From Siniperca chuatsi (taxonomy: Eukaryota; Chordata; Actinopteri; Centrarchiformes; Sinipercidae): 64,000 nt of DNA. The translations under genes and the position numbers were made by a program. The stretch is from the NCBI RefSeq assembly GCF_020085105.1, contig NC_058051.1:26400955-26464954 (forward strand), given 5' to 3'. This document shows, piece by piece, positions 1 through 11,731 of this stretch. Numbering within the stretch: position 1 is the stretch's first letter; each line of letters opens with the position of its first letter. The notes below the pieces were generated by a model. The model searched no databases, was not told where the DNA came from, and was given only the letters and a program-made list of their open reading frames with translations.

Positions 1-65
1 AAGTGGATTTGCCCTAAGAGAATATATCTATCAAATATGTCACTAGTAGTGGTTAATTCTCTAAC

Positions 66-1638
66 CTGCGAGGAGATAGGGAGCCCGGATCTCCAGCTGG
101 AAGTTAAACTCATAGTCCATGGAGTTGATGGCCTCCTCCTCCAGCAGTGAAGCCAACCACAGCTGAGGGGAGCTGGGAGTTTGATCATGAGGACTTGAGG
201 CACAAGAATGCCTGTCCCGCCTAAAAGTAGAAAAGCATAACTATATTAAAATGGAGCCATCTTAAATGAACATGTAAAATGTCAGTATAGTCAGTTTCCA
301 TCCATATCAATACAAATTTGGGGCCTAAAAATCCAGTTTACTGTGCCAAATTCAACTTTAGAATACATAAATTTGAACACAACATGTAACATGCTGTAAT
401 ATCAACAAGATAGTGGCTTTTATATTGTTTTTTCTTACGTTCTGGAGAAGTTTGGAGATAGTCCCTGCTCCTCGTTGATGGTCCTCTGTACCCGGGGTGT
501 ACACACCGGTGGGGATGAGACCCTGATGCCGCCGCTGGGCAGGGTGGAGAGCTCAGAGGAGGTACTAACCAGAATATGGACCGTCTCCATGGGAGGGATG
601 ATCCCAAGGTTAACCACTAACACTGTCCTCTCCAAATCCTCATCCATCACTACGTGTCCTGTAACACCAGACTAGATTAGTAAACAACCACATTTTTAAA
701 ATTTACCACAATCTATATGACTCTCAAGGCGTCCAAGCTAGTGTAAATCTGTCCGGAAACTGCCAATAGTTATCTTTGATGCCTTAAATATCTGCTCATT
801 CATTGTAGACTCATTTAAGCACTTTTTTTATCTTGATGAATTTCTTCTTTGATTTCATCCTTGATTTTCTTTAATCTTGTCTAAAATAGATGTCACTCCT
901 GCACCTCTAATTGGGAGCTACAGTACTAAGTACAGAACTTTCAAAAGGATTGTCCTCATAGTTGATTCTGCAGAAGGTACTTCTACTCCTTTGTTTAAGT
1001 GAAGTACCATGCTGTAATGTTATTATTATATCACAATCCTCTGATACCATTATATTGTATTACTTCACTTGTATCTACCTAAACCTAACCCAAAAATACT
1101 GTCCATCTGATGAAAATGTGTTATGTGTTAATCTTACCGCTGCCACTCTGGAGGCCTCCATTAGATGTGTTGCAGCAATCAAGATAACAGTCGTCAATTT
1201 TTGCCTTGTCTTTGATTTGCAGTGTTATAATCTGACTGGCTATCATAGACTCGAACCCCACAACAATGGAATTTTCCTCCAGTGGATAAATGAACATCCC
1301 TAAAAGGCAGTAGGAGAGAAAAGAAAAACAGAAATAAGGGCATGAACCAGAGGCAGCAAACAAGCAATTATACATATTCAGTCGATAATAGTGAATTTTA
1401 CAAGAGTGTGTTTCAGACCATAAGATAAATTAGTTGAAAGTGGCTAGCGTTCATATAACTGAAGAAAACAAATTAGTCTCCTGTAGTGTACACACTCACC
1501 CTCAATTGCATGATCCTCAATATTTTCGTAGGTCATAGAGGCTGTCATGGCCAGAGTATAACCCCTGACACAGGAAGTGATGTCAGAGACACTGAGGGGC
1601 AGAGCGCTCCGATTCTCCTTGTTAATGAGTCCAGGCAT
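66..1638 (-). CDS. vwa5b1: VWA5B1-like VIT/von Willebrand A protein, 5' part (4 coding exons, gene continues beyond window start)
   Basis: Minus-strand coding exons at 1500-1638, 1138-1299, 439-658 and 66-220 join in frame with consensus donors (GTGAGT, GTAAGA, GTAAGA, GTTAG) and give about 225 residues. The start ATG at 1638-1636 opens MPGLINKENRSALPL, like the VWA5B1/VWA5B2 N terminus. The next exons carry a VIT-type domain (GMFIYPLEENSIVVGFE, ITLQIKDKAK, DEDLERTVLVVNLG, STSSELSTLPSGG) and end at YEFNFQLEIRAPYLLAG. The IQIKDKAK and DEDLER blocks fit VWA5B1 better than VWA5B2 as I remember the two families. VIT domains precede a vWA domain, which would lie outside the window to the left. Molecular function of this subfamily is poorly defined. 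In human, VWA5B1 is close to UBXN10, which is also present here. A 5' noncoding exon probably lies further right. The paralogue assignment is from memory of the sequences. Confidence 0.85.
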
Positions 1639-1963
1639 GGTGCTGGTTTTAGGATTCTGGTTTGTTGCCACATGTCAAAAAAAGTTTTTGAAAAAACAAC
1701 TCATTAGATAATGATACTTTATGTCAGAAACAAAAGGTGACACCGGCATAGTATTCAACAGTAAATAAAAGGGGCATTATGAAATAAATAAACACATGAA
1801 TAAATTGTGTGAAATATATAACTGAAACAAGAAATTGTGAAATGACTGAAGAAATTATTATAACTCAACTCATTATTCTGAAATGTTTTTTCATTATTCT
1901 TATTGAAATAATAACAGTTTTATTGGATGTAATTATCATTTCACAGATACCCTTATTCACTCT

Positions 1964-2626
1964 TTAAGCTTGCAAGCTCAACAACTGCTACCAAATGTAA
2001 CCAGTTAGCAAGAGCAACAGCAATGCACTATATAAATAAAATTGAATTGAAATGAATGTCAAAGTTAGGCAGTTATTCTGAATCAACCTGCTGCTGTAAA
2101 TAAACACAGTACATCTTCTTTTATTTATTTATGCTCATGCTACCTACCTAGCTAGCTAACTAGCTAGGCCAGTTTGTGAGCTTGGATTATTACTCTGCAT
2201 GGAAGTGAAGAGCCAGTGTTAGCACTGTTAGGTTGCTTCTGTTGGCTTGCGCAATCACAAAGATTTTTGCTCTTCACAGGGTTGTGTGTCTTTCTCTGAG
2301 GAACATCTTTTAGAAAACACAGCCGAGGTAACTCTGAATTAACTAGCTAACGTTAGCGGCTGCTGTTAACACTGGTTCTTCACTTTGATGTTATTGAGTT
2401 AATAATCCAAGGTCACAACCCCGCCTAGTTAGTTAGCCAGCTAGATAGGTGTGCAGCCTTGTTATGCTTAATAATTAAAAGGTGATATTAGTTTTTGTGT
2501 CTGTTTTTTTACAGAACCAGCTAGATAGTTGATTCAGAATTATTTTGGCATTGTTTTTGCTCTAGCTAACAGGAGCTAACTGGTTAAATTTGGTAGCAGT
2601 TGTTGAGCTTGCTTGCTTAAGAGGCA
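1964..2626. mobile_element. Long-inverted-repeat (foldback/MITE-like) element with a LINE-tail-like insertion in its left arm
   Basis: The left arm from 1964 (AAGCTCAACAACTGCTACCA) returns in inverted form at 2583-2626, and a further arm segment (TTCTGAATCAAC near 2077 versus GTTGATTCAGAA near 2530) is also inverted. Both arms contain CCAGTTAGC next to the conserved block. The left arm is interrupted at about 2026-2060 by CACTATATAAATAAAATTG plus GAATTGAAATGAATG, which looks like a LINE/SINE 3' tail and is absent from the right arm. The centre is rich in CTAGCTAG and GCTAACGTTAGC. It lies upstream of the vwa5b1 start, probably in its 5' intron. No coding capacity was seen. Confidence 0.7.
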
Positions 2627-2639
2627 CGGGGCATCAACA

Positions 2640-4400
2640 CCACTGTCATGAAAAGATGACATTATGAAGTGGTATTAAATAAAAGTGTTATTGGGGAAAA
2701 TGCCATTATGTAATAAAAACAGACTTGAAAAAGGGCATTTTGAAATTTAAAAAATCTAACATTGTTTCATTTAGGCTATATATGTTACACAATTTAGTCA
2801 TGTGATTCATTCTATAATTGCATATGTATTTATTTAATGTTGAACATATTGGGGCTCAATCGCAGAATGCCTTTCTTTTCCCTCCTTTTTACCACTTTTG
2901 TTACCCAGAAAACACACAGCAGGGTCTCATTACAGACTCCGGAAACAGCTATCTAGATGTCAGTTCAGTGCAGCAGGTTTTATAGATATTCCAACCTCAA
3001 TAAAGTTCAACAATATGATATAAAACCAAGGAGCCTTAGGATGGGTGACACAGGTACTTTGAGCATTTGAGATAAAGGTCACAGCAATAAAACTAATTTA
3101 AGGTGGCATCATCATTACAAAAAAATAGTATTCAGTGCCGTGTGAGGTGAAAACTTGAGATACATCTACATAAATGCTCAGGGAAGAATCAGCGCTGCTA
3201 ATTATGTAAGATATACAGTAAAATTATCTGTTGCTTCGGGGCTGTGCTTCATTGTTAATGTCGTCTCCTCCACCAGCAATCTTGCTTATGTGTTGTCAAG
3301 GGTCTGTGTCTGCTGCACGACCAGAGCCCCAGCACAAGCTTGATAGGAAGTGTTATGACGAAAGCAATTTCCATAGAGACAGCTCTGCTTGCTTGCTTGC
3401 TTGTTTGCTTGCAGACTGACCATTAACATCTCTAAAGTGTGCCTTTATTTGTGATACTGTGACTGATTGCATTTAAAACACCAATCCATCTCTTTCCTTC
3501 CCACAAACCACAAAATCATATTCACTTAGAAGGTTCAACTAGTATCCACAGAGACAACCTTCACGCTCCCTGGCTACAAAAGAAGTCCTTCAGAATCAAT
3601 AACACATTCGATCAGTCTTTCTAATAGTCAAACCGGGGTTTTAGGCACCACATGGTTATATATGGAGAGGAAAAGGTCAAACAGATGTAATCACAGACTG
3701 TGTAGCTGTCTGTCTCAACAGTGCCATCATGTGTCCATTCAACCACAGATTGAGAAGCGTTCTCTTACTCCCTCTGTAGAACCAATCTCCTCCTACAGGT
3801 GAATAAAATAAAGAAAATTCGAGCACAGCTGGACTGCAAACTCCCAATCCCAATTCTTGCAACATAGATACAGACACTGAACATCAATACAATATTACAA
3901 ATTAATGTGAAATTAAAGATCTATATACTAAATAAGTTAACATTATGCTTTTTAAAAATAAATTTCCACTACCTGCATGGCAGGTGTCTGTTTTTTTCAA
4001 GGCATTCTTTTCTTTACGGTCTTTCAGCTTATAGTAATTAGTGTTAAAAGTGGCAGTCCCAGGATGCTTCTCTCCTGGTTGGCTCAGTCAAATGAATCAC
4101 CCTGCTTCCCTCCTGGGTTTACTAAAAGACCACCAAACCATCAACTCTCAACATTTTCTATCAACATTGCTACACTCCTCTGAACTCATTAGTGTCAAAA
4201 CAGAGAGCAGATGCTGTGGTAACCACCTGTTGGAACACATTGTCTGGATATCTGGTTATAGTGTAAATCAAGATGCATCACCGGCAGTTTTAATCATCTG
4301 ACTGGTCGACCTTTTCTTCATTTCAAACAAATGACAGGGATGTTTAATATATGCATCATCAGAGAGACACACTGCGGCATTAAAATGCTTCTGAAATGAT
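2640..4400. other. Non-coding stretch upstream of vwa5b1, probably its first intron
   Basis: I see no supported gene here. ORFs of 60-86 codons occur but none resembles a protein family or has flanking splice sites that extend it. The sequence is AT-rich with no obvious long repeat apart from a short run of GCTTGCTTGCTT at about 3388-3415. Confidence 0.5.
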
Positions 4401-4419
4401 CACAGTATCATTATCTTAC

Positions 4420-4700
4420 CTTTCATTTGTGTCAGCTGGCTATGCAGCGAGGATCTCTCTGTCAGAAGTCCACTTATCAGGAAAGATATCCTCCTCCTCT
4501 CCGACCTCTCTCAGCTCTCCTTTTTTGTTCTCTCTCTGTGGCGTAGAGGGAATAGGAGTGCTGTCACAGGTGGCAGAAGCTACAGATGAAGCGGCCACAT
4601 TGTTAGTTAGATGTACAATGCAAAGAAAGGAAAGGTAGGAGCTGCTGCAGCAGCAGTTCAATCAAGCACAGCAACATGTGGTTGCAAAAACTGTTGCATT
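4420..4700 (-). other. Candidate 5' noncoding exon of vwa5b1
   Basis: Reading leftward on the minus strand, a good donor (AATGAAAG|GTAAGAT) sits at 4420/4419, upstream of the vwa5b1 start codon. The preceding minus-strand sequence is less AT-rich than its surroundings and contains CTC/GAG-rich tracts, as promoter-proximal exons often do. The right boundary (transcription start) is a guess. Only transcript data could confirm it; a short open frame through it (4440-4661) has no recognisable product. Confidence 0.25.
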
Positions 4701-5221
4701 TATTCTCCTCCCCCTCTTCTTCCTCCTCCTCCTCCCTGTGGATGCTGGAGTTGGAGCGTTTTTAGAGATAGTGAGGGGCTGAGACAGTGGGTCCAGTGCT
4801 TCCAATAAACACCCCCTTTCCCTTCCGATGCGCATTAAAAGCATCAGCACCACCCACTCACTCCCTGCCATCGATGACAACAGGAACCATCCAGGTATCC
4901 TTTTTAATAGCTAGGGATCAGAATAAATGACATGTAACACCAGGAGAGTGAAACAAAAAGGCTTGGAGGAACAGATGGGTGGGTGAGGGAGCACTACATG
5001 TCCCCTTCACATCACCTATAATCTCTCTCTCTCTTCCTCTCTCTGGTGTGATTGGAAAGCACTTAATGTTATAAATCCAATGTGGGTGTTTGGATGTCTC
5101 TATGTTTTGTGATCACTCGGTTTGATCCATCTGTTTTCTGCAAGGTTACCATGACAATTAATGTGTGTTTATAAAGTAATTTTGATAGTCACGAAAATGT
5201 AGATGGTGTCTGTCTACGTGA

Positions 5222-5223
<2 letters not shown>

Positions 5224-5265
<42 letters not shown>
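5224..5265. repeat. (TG)n microsatellite
   Basis: About 21 uninterrupted TG units. A (CA)n tract at 5363-5383 follows within 100 bases, so the two are inverted relative to each other and could pair in single-stranded DNA. Confidence 0.95.
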
Positions 5266-5267
<2 letters not shown>

Positions 5268-5362
5268 GTTGGCTGAAACTCAACATCCGCCTCCAAATTG
5301 AATCAACCTGCAGCCAATAAAACTCTGCCCCCCACCCCCACCCCCACCCCTCAAACCGGTCC

Positions 5363-5383
5363 CACACACACACACACACACAC
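5363..5383. repeat. (CA)n microsatellite
   Basis: About 10 CA units preceded by a C-rich (CCCCCA)n-like stretch at 5327-5350. Confidence 0.9.
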
Positions 5384-5464
5384 TCACGCTCACTCACTTT
5401 CTGTCTTCCTCATAACAACCAAATTGTAGCAGGGTTAAAGACAAATTCAGAAGATGTCAGAAAA

Positions 5465-6260
5465 TAGTGACTATTGCTCTAAAAAAAATCCTAAAGCTCA
5501 AGGTGATGACATCAAATTGCTTGTTTTGTCCGACTTATAGTCCAAAAACCCCATAAATTCCGTTTACGATCACATAAGACAAAGAAAACAAGAAAATCCT
5601 CATATTAGAGAAGCTGGGATTAGAGAATGTGCAGTATTTTTTACTTATATGATTGCCTCACCAATGAGTCGGCTATATTTGTCTCAGCTCTACTTTGGAC
5701 AGTGAGTCAGTGTCCCCATCATATGCAAGGTAATCAAGCATGTTGTTAACTGGTGAACAGCAAGTTCTGATGAATGTTTTATGTGTTTTATAGGCTACTT
5801 TTAAAATATTTCTGTTCCCATGTCAAGAACTGAGTTTACCTGGTGTGAATTAGAGCTAAAACAATTAGTCAGTTAGTCAATAGAGAGATAATTTATCTCT
5901 CTTTTTTAAATCAATCAATCAAGTTATTTTTCAAGCAGATTTACTATGTGATAGTAAATTTAATGCTTTAAAGGCTTTGGACTGTTGTTCGACTAAACTA
6001 GCAATGTGAATATGTCATCTTGGGCTCTGGGAAATTGTGATGGACATTTTTCATTATTTTTTTGACGTTTTATAGATCAAATGATTGATAAATTAATCAA
6101 AAGAATAATAGCTGTAACTCTTGTTCAACATCTAACATCTAAACATCAACATCTAAATGGAAGTGGAATTTGCCTTTAACCCTCCTACTATTTAGAAAAT
6201 AATCAATTAATCAAAAAAATAATAATAGGGAGAAAAAACGATAAATGCATTATTATTGCA
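5465..6260. repeat. Degenerate copies of a TAATCGATTA-type interspersed repeat
   Basis: Segments 5488-5660 and 5852-6124 share phrases with other copies in this window: ATGTC.TGTTTTGTCC, CACATAAGACAAAGAAAA, GGACTGTTG, TCACCTTGGGCTCT, and ATTAATC-rich ends. They appear to be two copies in opposite orientation. No coding capacity. Such elements end in a GCTGCAAC-like inverted repeat and are very common in teleosts. Confidence 0.65.
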
Positions 6261-6923
6261 AATCGTTTTTTAATGGATTTTCACAAAAATGTAATTGTTG
6301 CAATACCTTATGTAGTAGGCCTAGATCTGTGTAGATTATGTGTGATGGGTGTGTCAGCAGGTTCACTCCACAAACAGGGTGGGTACACTACGGTGCCTTC
6401 AGGTATCCCTCATAAACCTCGTAAATATAACATAATCTGCATTCACGCGTTTCTTTTTCGCTCTAAAGACACATAAAAAGAGTTGTTTTATTTCAAAGTT
6501 GCATAGAGAAGATCATGAAGCAATTAGAAAAACATTTTACAGCTAACATCATACAAAGCGAGAGACAGAAACGTAATAGTAACTTTTAAATAGTCATCAC
6601 AGGGTAAACTCAGCTGTGAATAGGGAAACTTTTCCTTTTAACTTCCACCTCAAGATATTGAAATACGTTGTAAATAGCTTCCTATTTATAGCCTATTTAC
6701 CACTTTAATTGGTTGCTTCTGATGGCCCAGGTCTTAAAATGTCAATATTTCCGATGCGTATGAAGGTAGCATAAGTGGTGTGGTCCAGCGGGTTGCCGTT
6801 GGTCCAGGTCAGGGCAGCGGCACGTCGTCACTTGACATCGCACGCACATTATTCACGCTGACATCAAACATTTTAACAAAAGTGTTGTTTGTCTCGAAAG
6901 AAATACACAATTAATGTTTGAAA

Positions 6924-8212
6924 ATGTCCGAAGACTCGTGGGCGGTTGCAGTCGATGTTCAAGAAACTACAACTCCATCCATACAGGTAAGTTTTAAAGG
7001 TGACCAACAGCTTCAAAAGTAACATCAAACTAAGTTGCTCATCGCTCATTAGCAAGTTAGCTGAATATGCTACCTAGCTTATGTGCTGCCAGCGTCTGCA
7101 ATATGGCTTGCTCACATTATACGCATTATTTTTTTTAGCTTATATTGTGATAAAACTGTATTTTCTCTGACCAGCTTGACTTCTCAAAGAAGGTGGATCG
7201 AGTGCGTGGTCCACGTAACATGAGAGGAGACATCAATGGTAACTTAATTAGTTGTTTCCCCTTATTAACATCCCAGCTATATTATTGTTCCGCTCAATAG
7301 TGGTGGTGTTTGACGGACTGCTGTGCTGTTTCCACCTGTGCAGGCAACATTGTGCCGGAGAGGACTGAAAATGGAGGTTGGAGAAGAGACGGGGACAAAG
7401 TGGACCTGGCTGAACAGTCTCTGTTGAATAAACTGATCCGCCGCTCTCTGGTGCGGAACAGAAACCAGGTGGAGGTTCTGCAGCGGGACCCCACCTCTCC
7501 TCTGTACTCCGTGAAGACCTTTGAGGAGCTGAGACTGTGAGTGTGACAGTGATTTGACTCTCAAACAGATGAGCACATGTATGTTGTCTATGTTCGTCCT
7601 CAAACACTTTATTCTTGTTATTTTGACTTGATGATCAATAGGAAACCCGAGCTGCTGAAGGGTGTGTACAACATGGGTTTCAACAGACCATCTAGAATCC
7701 AGGAGAATGCTTTGCCCATGATGTTGGCACAGCCGTGAGTTTATTTTTACTCTTTCGTAGTGTTGAAACAAGTAATCAATTCACAGATTAGTCAATGGAC
7801 AGAAAATTAATCAACAATTTTGATAACTAAGTCATTTATCATGGAAAAATACCAAGTATTTCAAGTTCAGGCTTGTCAAATGTAAGGATTTGTTGCTCTT
7901 CTCTCCTTTTTTTATGTCATTAAAGTTGAATATCTTTTGCATTTTGTACTACTGGTTTGACAGTGAGCAACTTGACAACATCACCTTGGACTTTGGGGAA
8001 ATGAATTGTCAACACTTTTGATTATCGATTAATTGTTTAAGTAATGTCTGTCAGGAAAAATGACTGCAATTGGTGTTTTTCACTTTTCTGACATTTTATA
8101 GACTAATGCAGTTCAGTGCAGAATTTGGCTTTAGTGGATAGAATTTTGACTTTTTTTGGTGCCAGTTCACATTTAAGTGACTGAAACATAAATTCATGTT
8201 GTTTTACAGTCA

Positions 8213-8247
<35 letters not shown>

Positions 8248-10628
8248 TAATCCATAATAGATATGGATTTGAGAACATAAAAACTAATTTGGCCTGAAGT
8301 CGGTGGACTAGGGCTGAAACTAATGATTATTTGTGTTATCAGTTAACATTAGAAAATTGTGAAAAATGCCCATCGAAATTTCTTAGTGCCCAAGGTAACT
8401 CCATCAAATGTCTTCACGGGCCAAACACAAAAATATTCAGATTACTATAATGTAAGACCAAGAAAAGCAGCACATCCTCACATTTGTTTGTCTGTGGTTT
8501 ATTAACTTCTTTATGTGCGTATTTTCTCTGGTTCCAGACCTCAGAATCTGATCGCCCAGTCCCAGTCTGGCACGGGTAAAACTGCTGCTTTTTCTCTGGC
8601 CATGCTCAGCCATGTAAACCCAGCCAATAAGTGGACTCAGGTAAGCGTAACATGTAGTCTGCGGAGCCAGCCAGTGTCCACATTCAGATGTAGACGCTGA
8701 AATAAACTCACCATTAAAACTGTTTGGTTCTTTCAGTGCCTTTGCATCTCACCAACGTACGAGCTTGCTCTGCAGATTGGTCAAGTAATCGAGCAAATGG
8801 GGAAATTTTGTCCCGATGTAAAACTGGCATATGGCATTCGGGGCAACAAAAGTAAGAATTTGACCATAATTGTAATTACATCTGATGGAATTAGCAGCAA
8901 TATCGTATTTCAAGTCATTAGAGAGCCAGTGTTGGTTATATCACTAAATGAATGTCTACATTCTGTTCAGTGGAGCGAGGCATCAAGTTGCAGCAGCAGA
9001 TTGTCATAGGAACGCCAGGCACAGTCCTTGACTGGTGCACCAAGTATAAGCTCATTGATCCCAAGAAGATTACTATGTTTGTGCTGGACGAGGCTGATGT
9101 GATGATCGCCACACAGGGTCATCGGGACCAGAGCATACGTATCCATAGGTTGGTTCTTTTCAGATAAACCTACCAATCATAAGAATTTTCTTTGTCACGT
9201 CAGTCAACAAGCCTGTCTTGTCCCTTGTCAAAGTATTTTCCTCCTTTTCTCCGTACCAATGCAGACAGCTGACAAAGGACTGTCAGATGCTCCTTTTCTC
9301 TGCAACCTTTGAGGACTCTGTGTGGAGGTTTGCAGAGCAGGTGGTCCCCGATCCCAATATCATCAGGCTGAAGCGTGAAGAGGAGACGCTGGACACCATC
9401 AAGCAGTTCTATGTGGTCTGTAAGGAGAAGGAGGACAAGTTCACAGCACTCTGTAATCTATATGGCAGCCTTACCATTGCGCAGGCCATGATCTTCTGCC
9501 ATGTAAGTCAGCTGTTTGAACCCTGCTTAGTACACTCTTCATTATGATTTAAAAATTACACATTTTCCTTCACTGTTGGACCCCATTTACACCTGGTGAT
9601 CTGTATCTGGATAATGACATCCAATACACAGGCCTTTGCATTTACACCTGGTATTAATTATCTCCATTCTGCTCACATTGTGACTGGATCTAAATATGCA
9701 CATTCGTTAGGCAGGGGTGGAGGACGTGAACAAACTTGTTGCGTCCCACGTGAAGGGAAGACTTGCTAGCTACTGTTACTGTTGGTTGCTTTTACTGCGC
9801 AGCTAGAGCTAGTAAGAAGAGGTGGAGTTAGGAAGTGTTTTTTCCTTGTCCAGATAGGATATCCAGATACAGATTGAGCCTTTCCTTTATGCTGTGATAA
9901 AATTTTTGAAATGTATCTGATTTATCACAAATAACAAGAATTTTTTAATTCCAGGAAAATGTCGCCCTGACAGGACGCAGTATGAGCAATTCAGTTTAGC
10001 TGATACTTTTTCTTCAGACTCGCAAGATGGCTGCTTGGCTGACTGCAAATCTGACCAAAGAGGGCCACCAGGTGGCATTGCTGAGTGGGGAAATGACCGT
10101 GGAGCAGAGAGCTGCTGTCATCGAACGCTTTCGGAACGGCAAGGAGAAGGTGCTCGTGACCACAAACGTGTGCTCCAGAGGTGAGGGAGATTATAGATTG
10201 ACAAGTGTCAGATTTTAAAATTAAAACATCATCTTTATGTTGGGAGGTGAGTATAAATATCTCCATCTCATTTATGATTATGTTGATTACAGGTATTGAT
10301 GTGGAACAAGTGTCACTTGTGGTCAACTTTGACCTCCCTGTGGACATAGATGGGAATGCAGACAATGAGACATACCTTCACCGGATTGGCCGCACAGGAC
10401 GCTTTGGCAGAAGAGGATTTGCTGTCAATATGGTTGACAGCAAACACAGCATGGATATTATCAACCAAATTGAGATGCATTTCAGTATGTTTCTGTTTCT
10501 TTTAGTTTGATCATGTAAAACACCAAATATAAGGATCCTAACATATCTTGTGTCTTTCTCCCACAGACAGGAGAATCACAAAACTCGACACCAGCAATCT
10601 TGAGGAAATGGAAAGCCTGATGAGCTGA
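6924..10628 (+). CDS. ddx19: DEAD-box ATP-dependent RNA helicase, DDX19/Dbp5 type (11 exons, about 487 aa)
   Basis: Exons 6924-6986, 7175-7238, 7344-7536, 7642-7734, 8538-8640, 8737-8851, 8971-9148, 9265-9502, 10018-10180, 10293-10484 and 10567-10628 total 1464 nt in frame. Dbp5/DDX19 acts at the cytoplasmic face of the nuclear pore, where it remodels mRNPs during mRNA export. All helicase motifs are present: Q motif ([13 protein letters not shown]), Walker [27 protein letters not shown] in [28 protein letters not shown] and [10 protein letters not shown]. The start is chosen because [14 protein letters not shown] matches the DDX19 N terminus (MATDSWALAVDEQE in human). NMVDSKHSM near the C terminus also favours DDX19, while [13 protein letters not shown] and the N-terminal linker recall DDX25, so an early-branching DDX19/25 type is possible. 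Length fits DDX19 (479 in human). The sense 3' UTR has AATAAA at 11181. Introns hold several repeats. Human DDX19A/B are not on chromosome 1. Confidence 0.95.
7758..8490. repeat. Repeat-filled ddx19 intron 4: TAATCGATTA-type copies and an (AAT)n microsatellite
   Basis: 7758-8060 and 8308-8490 show ends such as GATTATCGATTAATTG and phrases CACCTTGGACTTTGGG and AGATTACTATAATGTAAGACCAAGAAAAGCAGC that recur at 16037, 34945, 51748 and 56820. Between them (AAT/AATA)n runs from 8214 to 8246. Confidence 0.75.
9575..9880. mobile_element. Foldback/MITE-like repeat in ddx19 intron 8 (TTTACACCTGG type)
   Basis: The left end has ATCTGTATCTGGATAATGAC (about 9599-9618), and the right end (about 9853-9878) carries the inverted form, ATATCCAGATACAGATTG. 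TTTACACCTGGT is repeated at 9588 and 9640. This looks like a short non-autonomous DNA element, with no coding capacity. Confidence 0.6.
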
Positions 10629-11180
10629 GTGCTTTGCTACATGCACCACCCAATACTGAGGCAGTTAGACATGTTACCTCAAATGGGACTTATTTCAAGG
10701 GTTTATTGATTGCATTTAATTGTTTACAGAAGAGAGATGCATGCTAATGTTGACTATGCAAACTTAGTTCATGGCAGTAATTTTTGCCAAAGTTTTCACT
10801 TAAATTTCATTTGATGTGTCCAACTTTGATTGATCACTGAAGTCACCTTAAGCCTTTAAACAGTCTCTGAGACTATAAACCAACCACTAGCTGTTTGACA
10901 GCATTTAAGAGTTACTACAGTTGATGGTTTGCAGTGTTTGATTTAGTGAATTATTAATGTAGGATCAGTGGGGCATAAGAACGTGTCCCATCTGTAGATG
11001 TTTGCACAGCTTGATCAAGGTTGAGTTCAGATAAAATATCCTTGAGTGACTTGAAGCATTTTAAGGTTTAAATGCCTGTTTCAGCCTAGTGGTACCTAAC
11101 AATTAGTTTCCTCCATAACTTAATTTGGTGTCATCAAACCGTGATGCCGGAACTGTTGCTCAGTTTTTGTGTGGACAAAA

Positions 11181-11186
11181 AATAAA
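11181..11186 (+). terminator. ddx19 polyadenylation signal (AATAAA)
   Basis: Canonical hexamer about 550 nt after the ddx19 stop codon, followed by a T-rich stretch (TTCAGTTTTCTTAC) within 30 nt. Confidence 0.55.
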
Positions 11187-11584
11187 TATACCGATGCATG
11201 TAAAACCTGTTCAGTTTTCTTACAGTGGAAATGTTGTTTTTGCATGACAGCTTTAGCTTGTCAGAGGATGGGTTTTTGCACCTTATCAAGTAGGACCAAA
11301 AGAATGAATTGGTTGTTCAGAACCTTTTATTAAATATATGACATTGAAAATAAATTTCTTCAGTGAATATACAATATGTTCAAAAGATTAGAAGCCTGTA
11401 ACCTCCTGCACTTAAGTGTGTAATTGTTTGTTTTAATACATTTTACAGAGTGAGAGCAGGTTTTATGTCTTGAATTTCTGTTGAAAGACATTTCATTGGT
11501 AATATTGTAGTGCTTTCAGTCTTCATCAACATATAAAAAAATATAAAAGGAGTTCTTGATCAGAAGAGAGTGAGGGTTGTTTGA

Positions 11585-11731
11585 AATAGGCCTTTTTCAC
11601 TGCAGTCATTTTGACTCCGAAAGAAAAGCACAGGTGTTGCTAATAACGATGGCCATTAATTTTCATTATTTACACCTGCTTTTCCTCCTGTGACACGTCA
11701 AAATGTCTTGTGTGCAAGAGGCCTATTGTTT
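11585..11731. mobile_element. Short MITE with about 70-nt terminal inverted repeats
   Basis: AATAGGCCTTTTTCAC at the left end is mirrored by GTGCAAGAGGCCTATT at the right end. Inside each arm the order TCATTTTGAC, AAAGCACAGGTG, AT.ATGGCC is matched in inverted order by GTCAAAATG, CACCTGCTTTT and GGCCATTAAT. Almost the whole 147-nt element is one imperfect hairpin. Confidence 0.75.

Noticed and set aside
7248-7771. Minus-strand frames of 119 and 164 codons
   Set aside because: They are antisense shadows of ddx19 exons 3 and 4 and cross the intron; no family resemblance.
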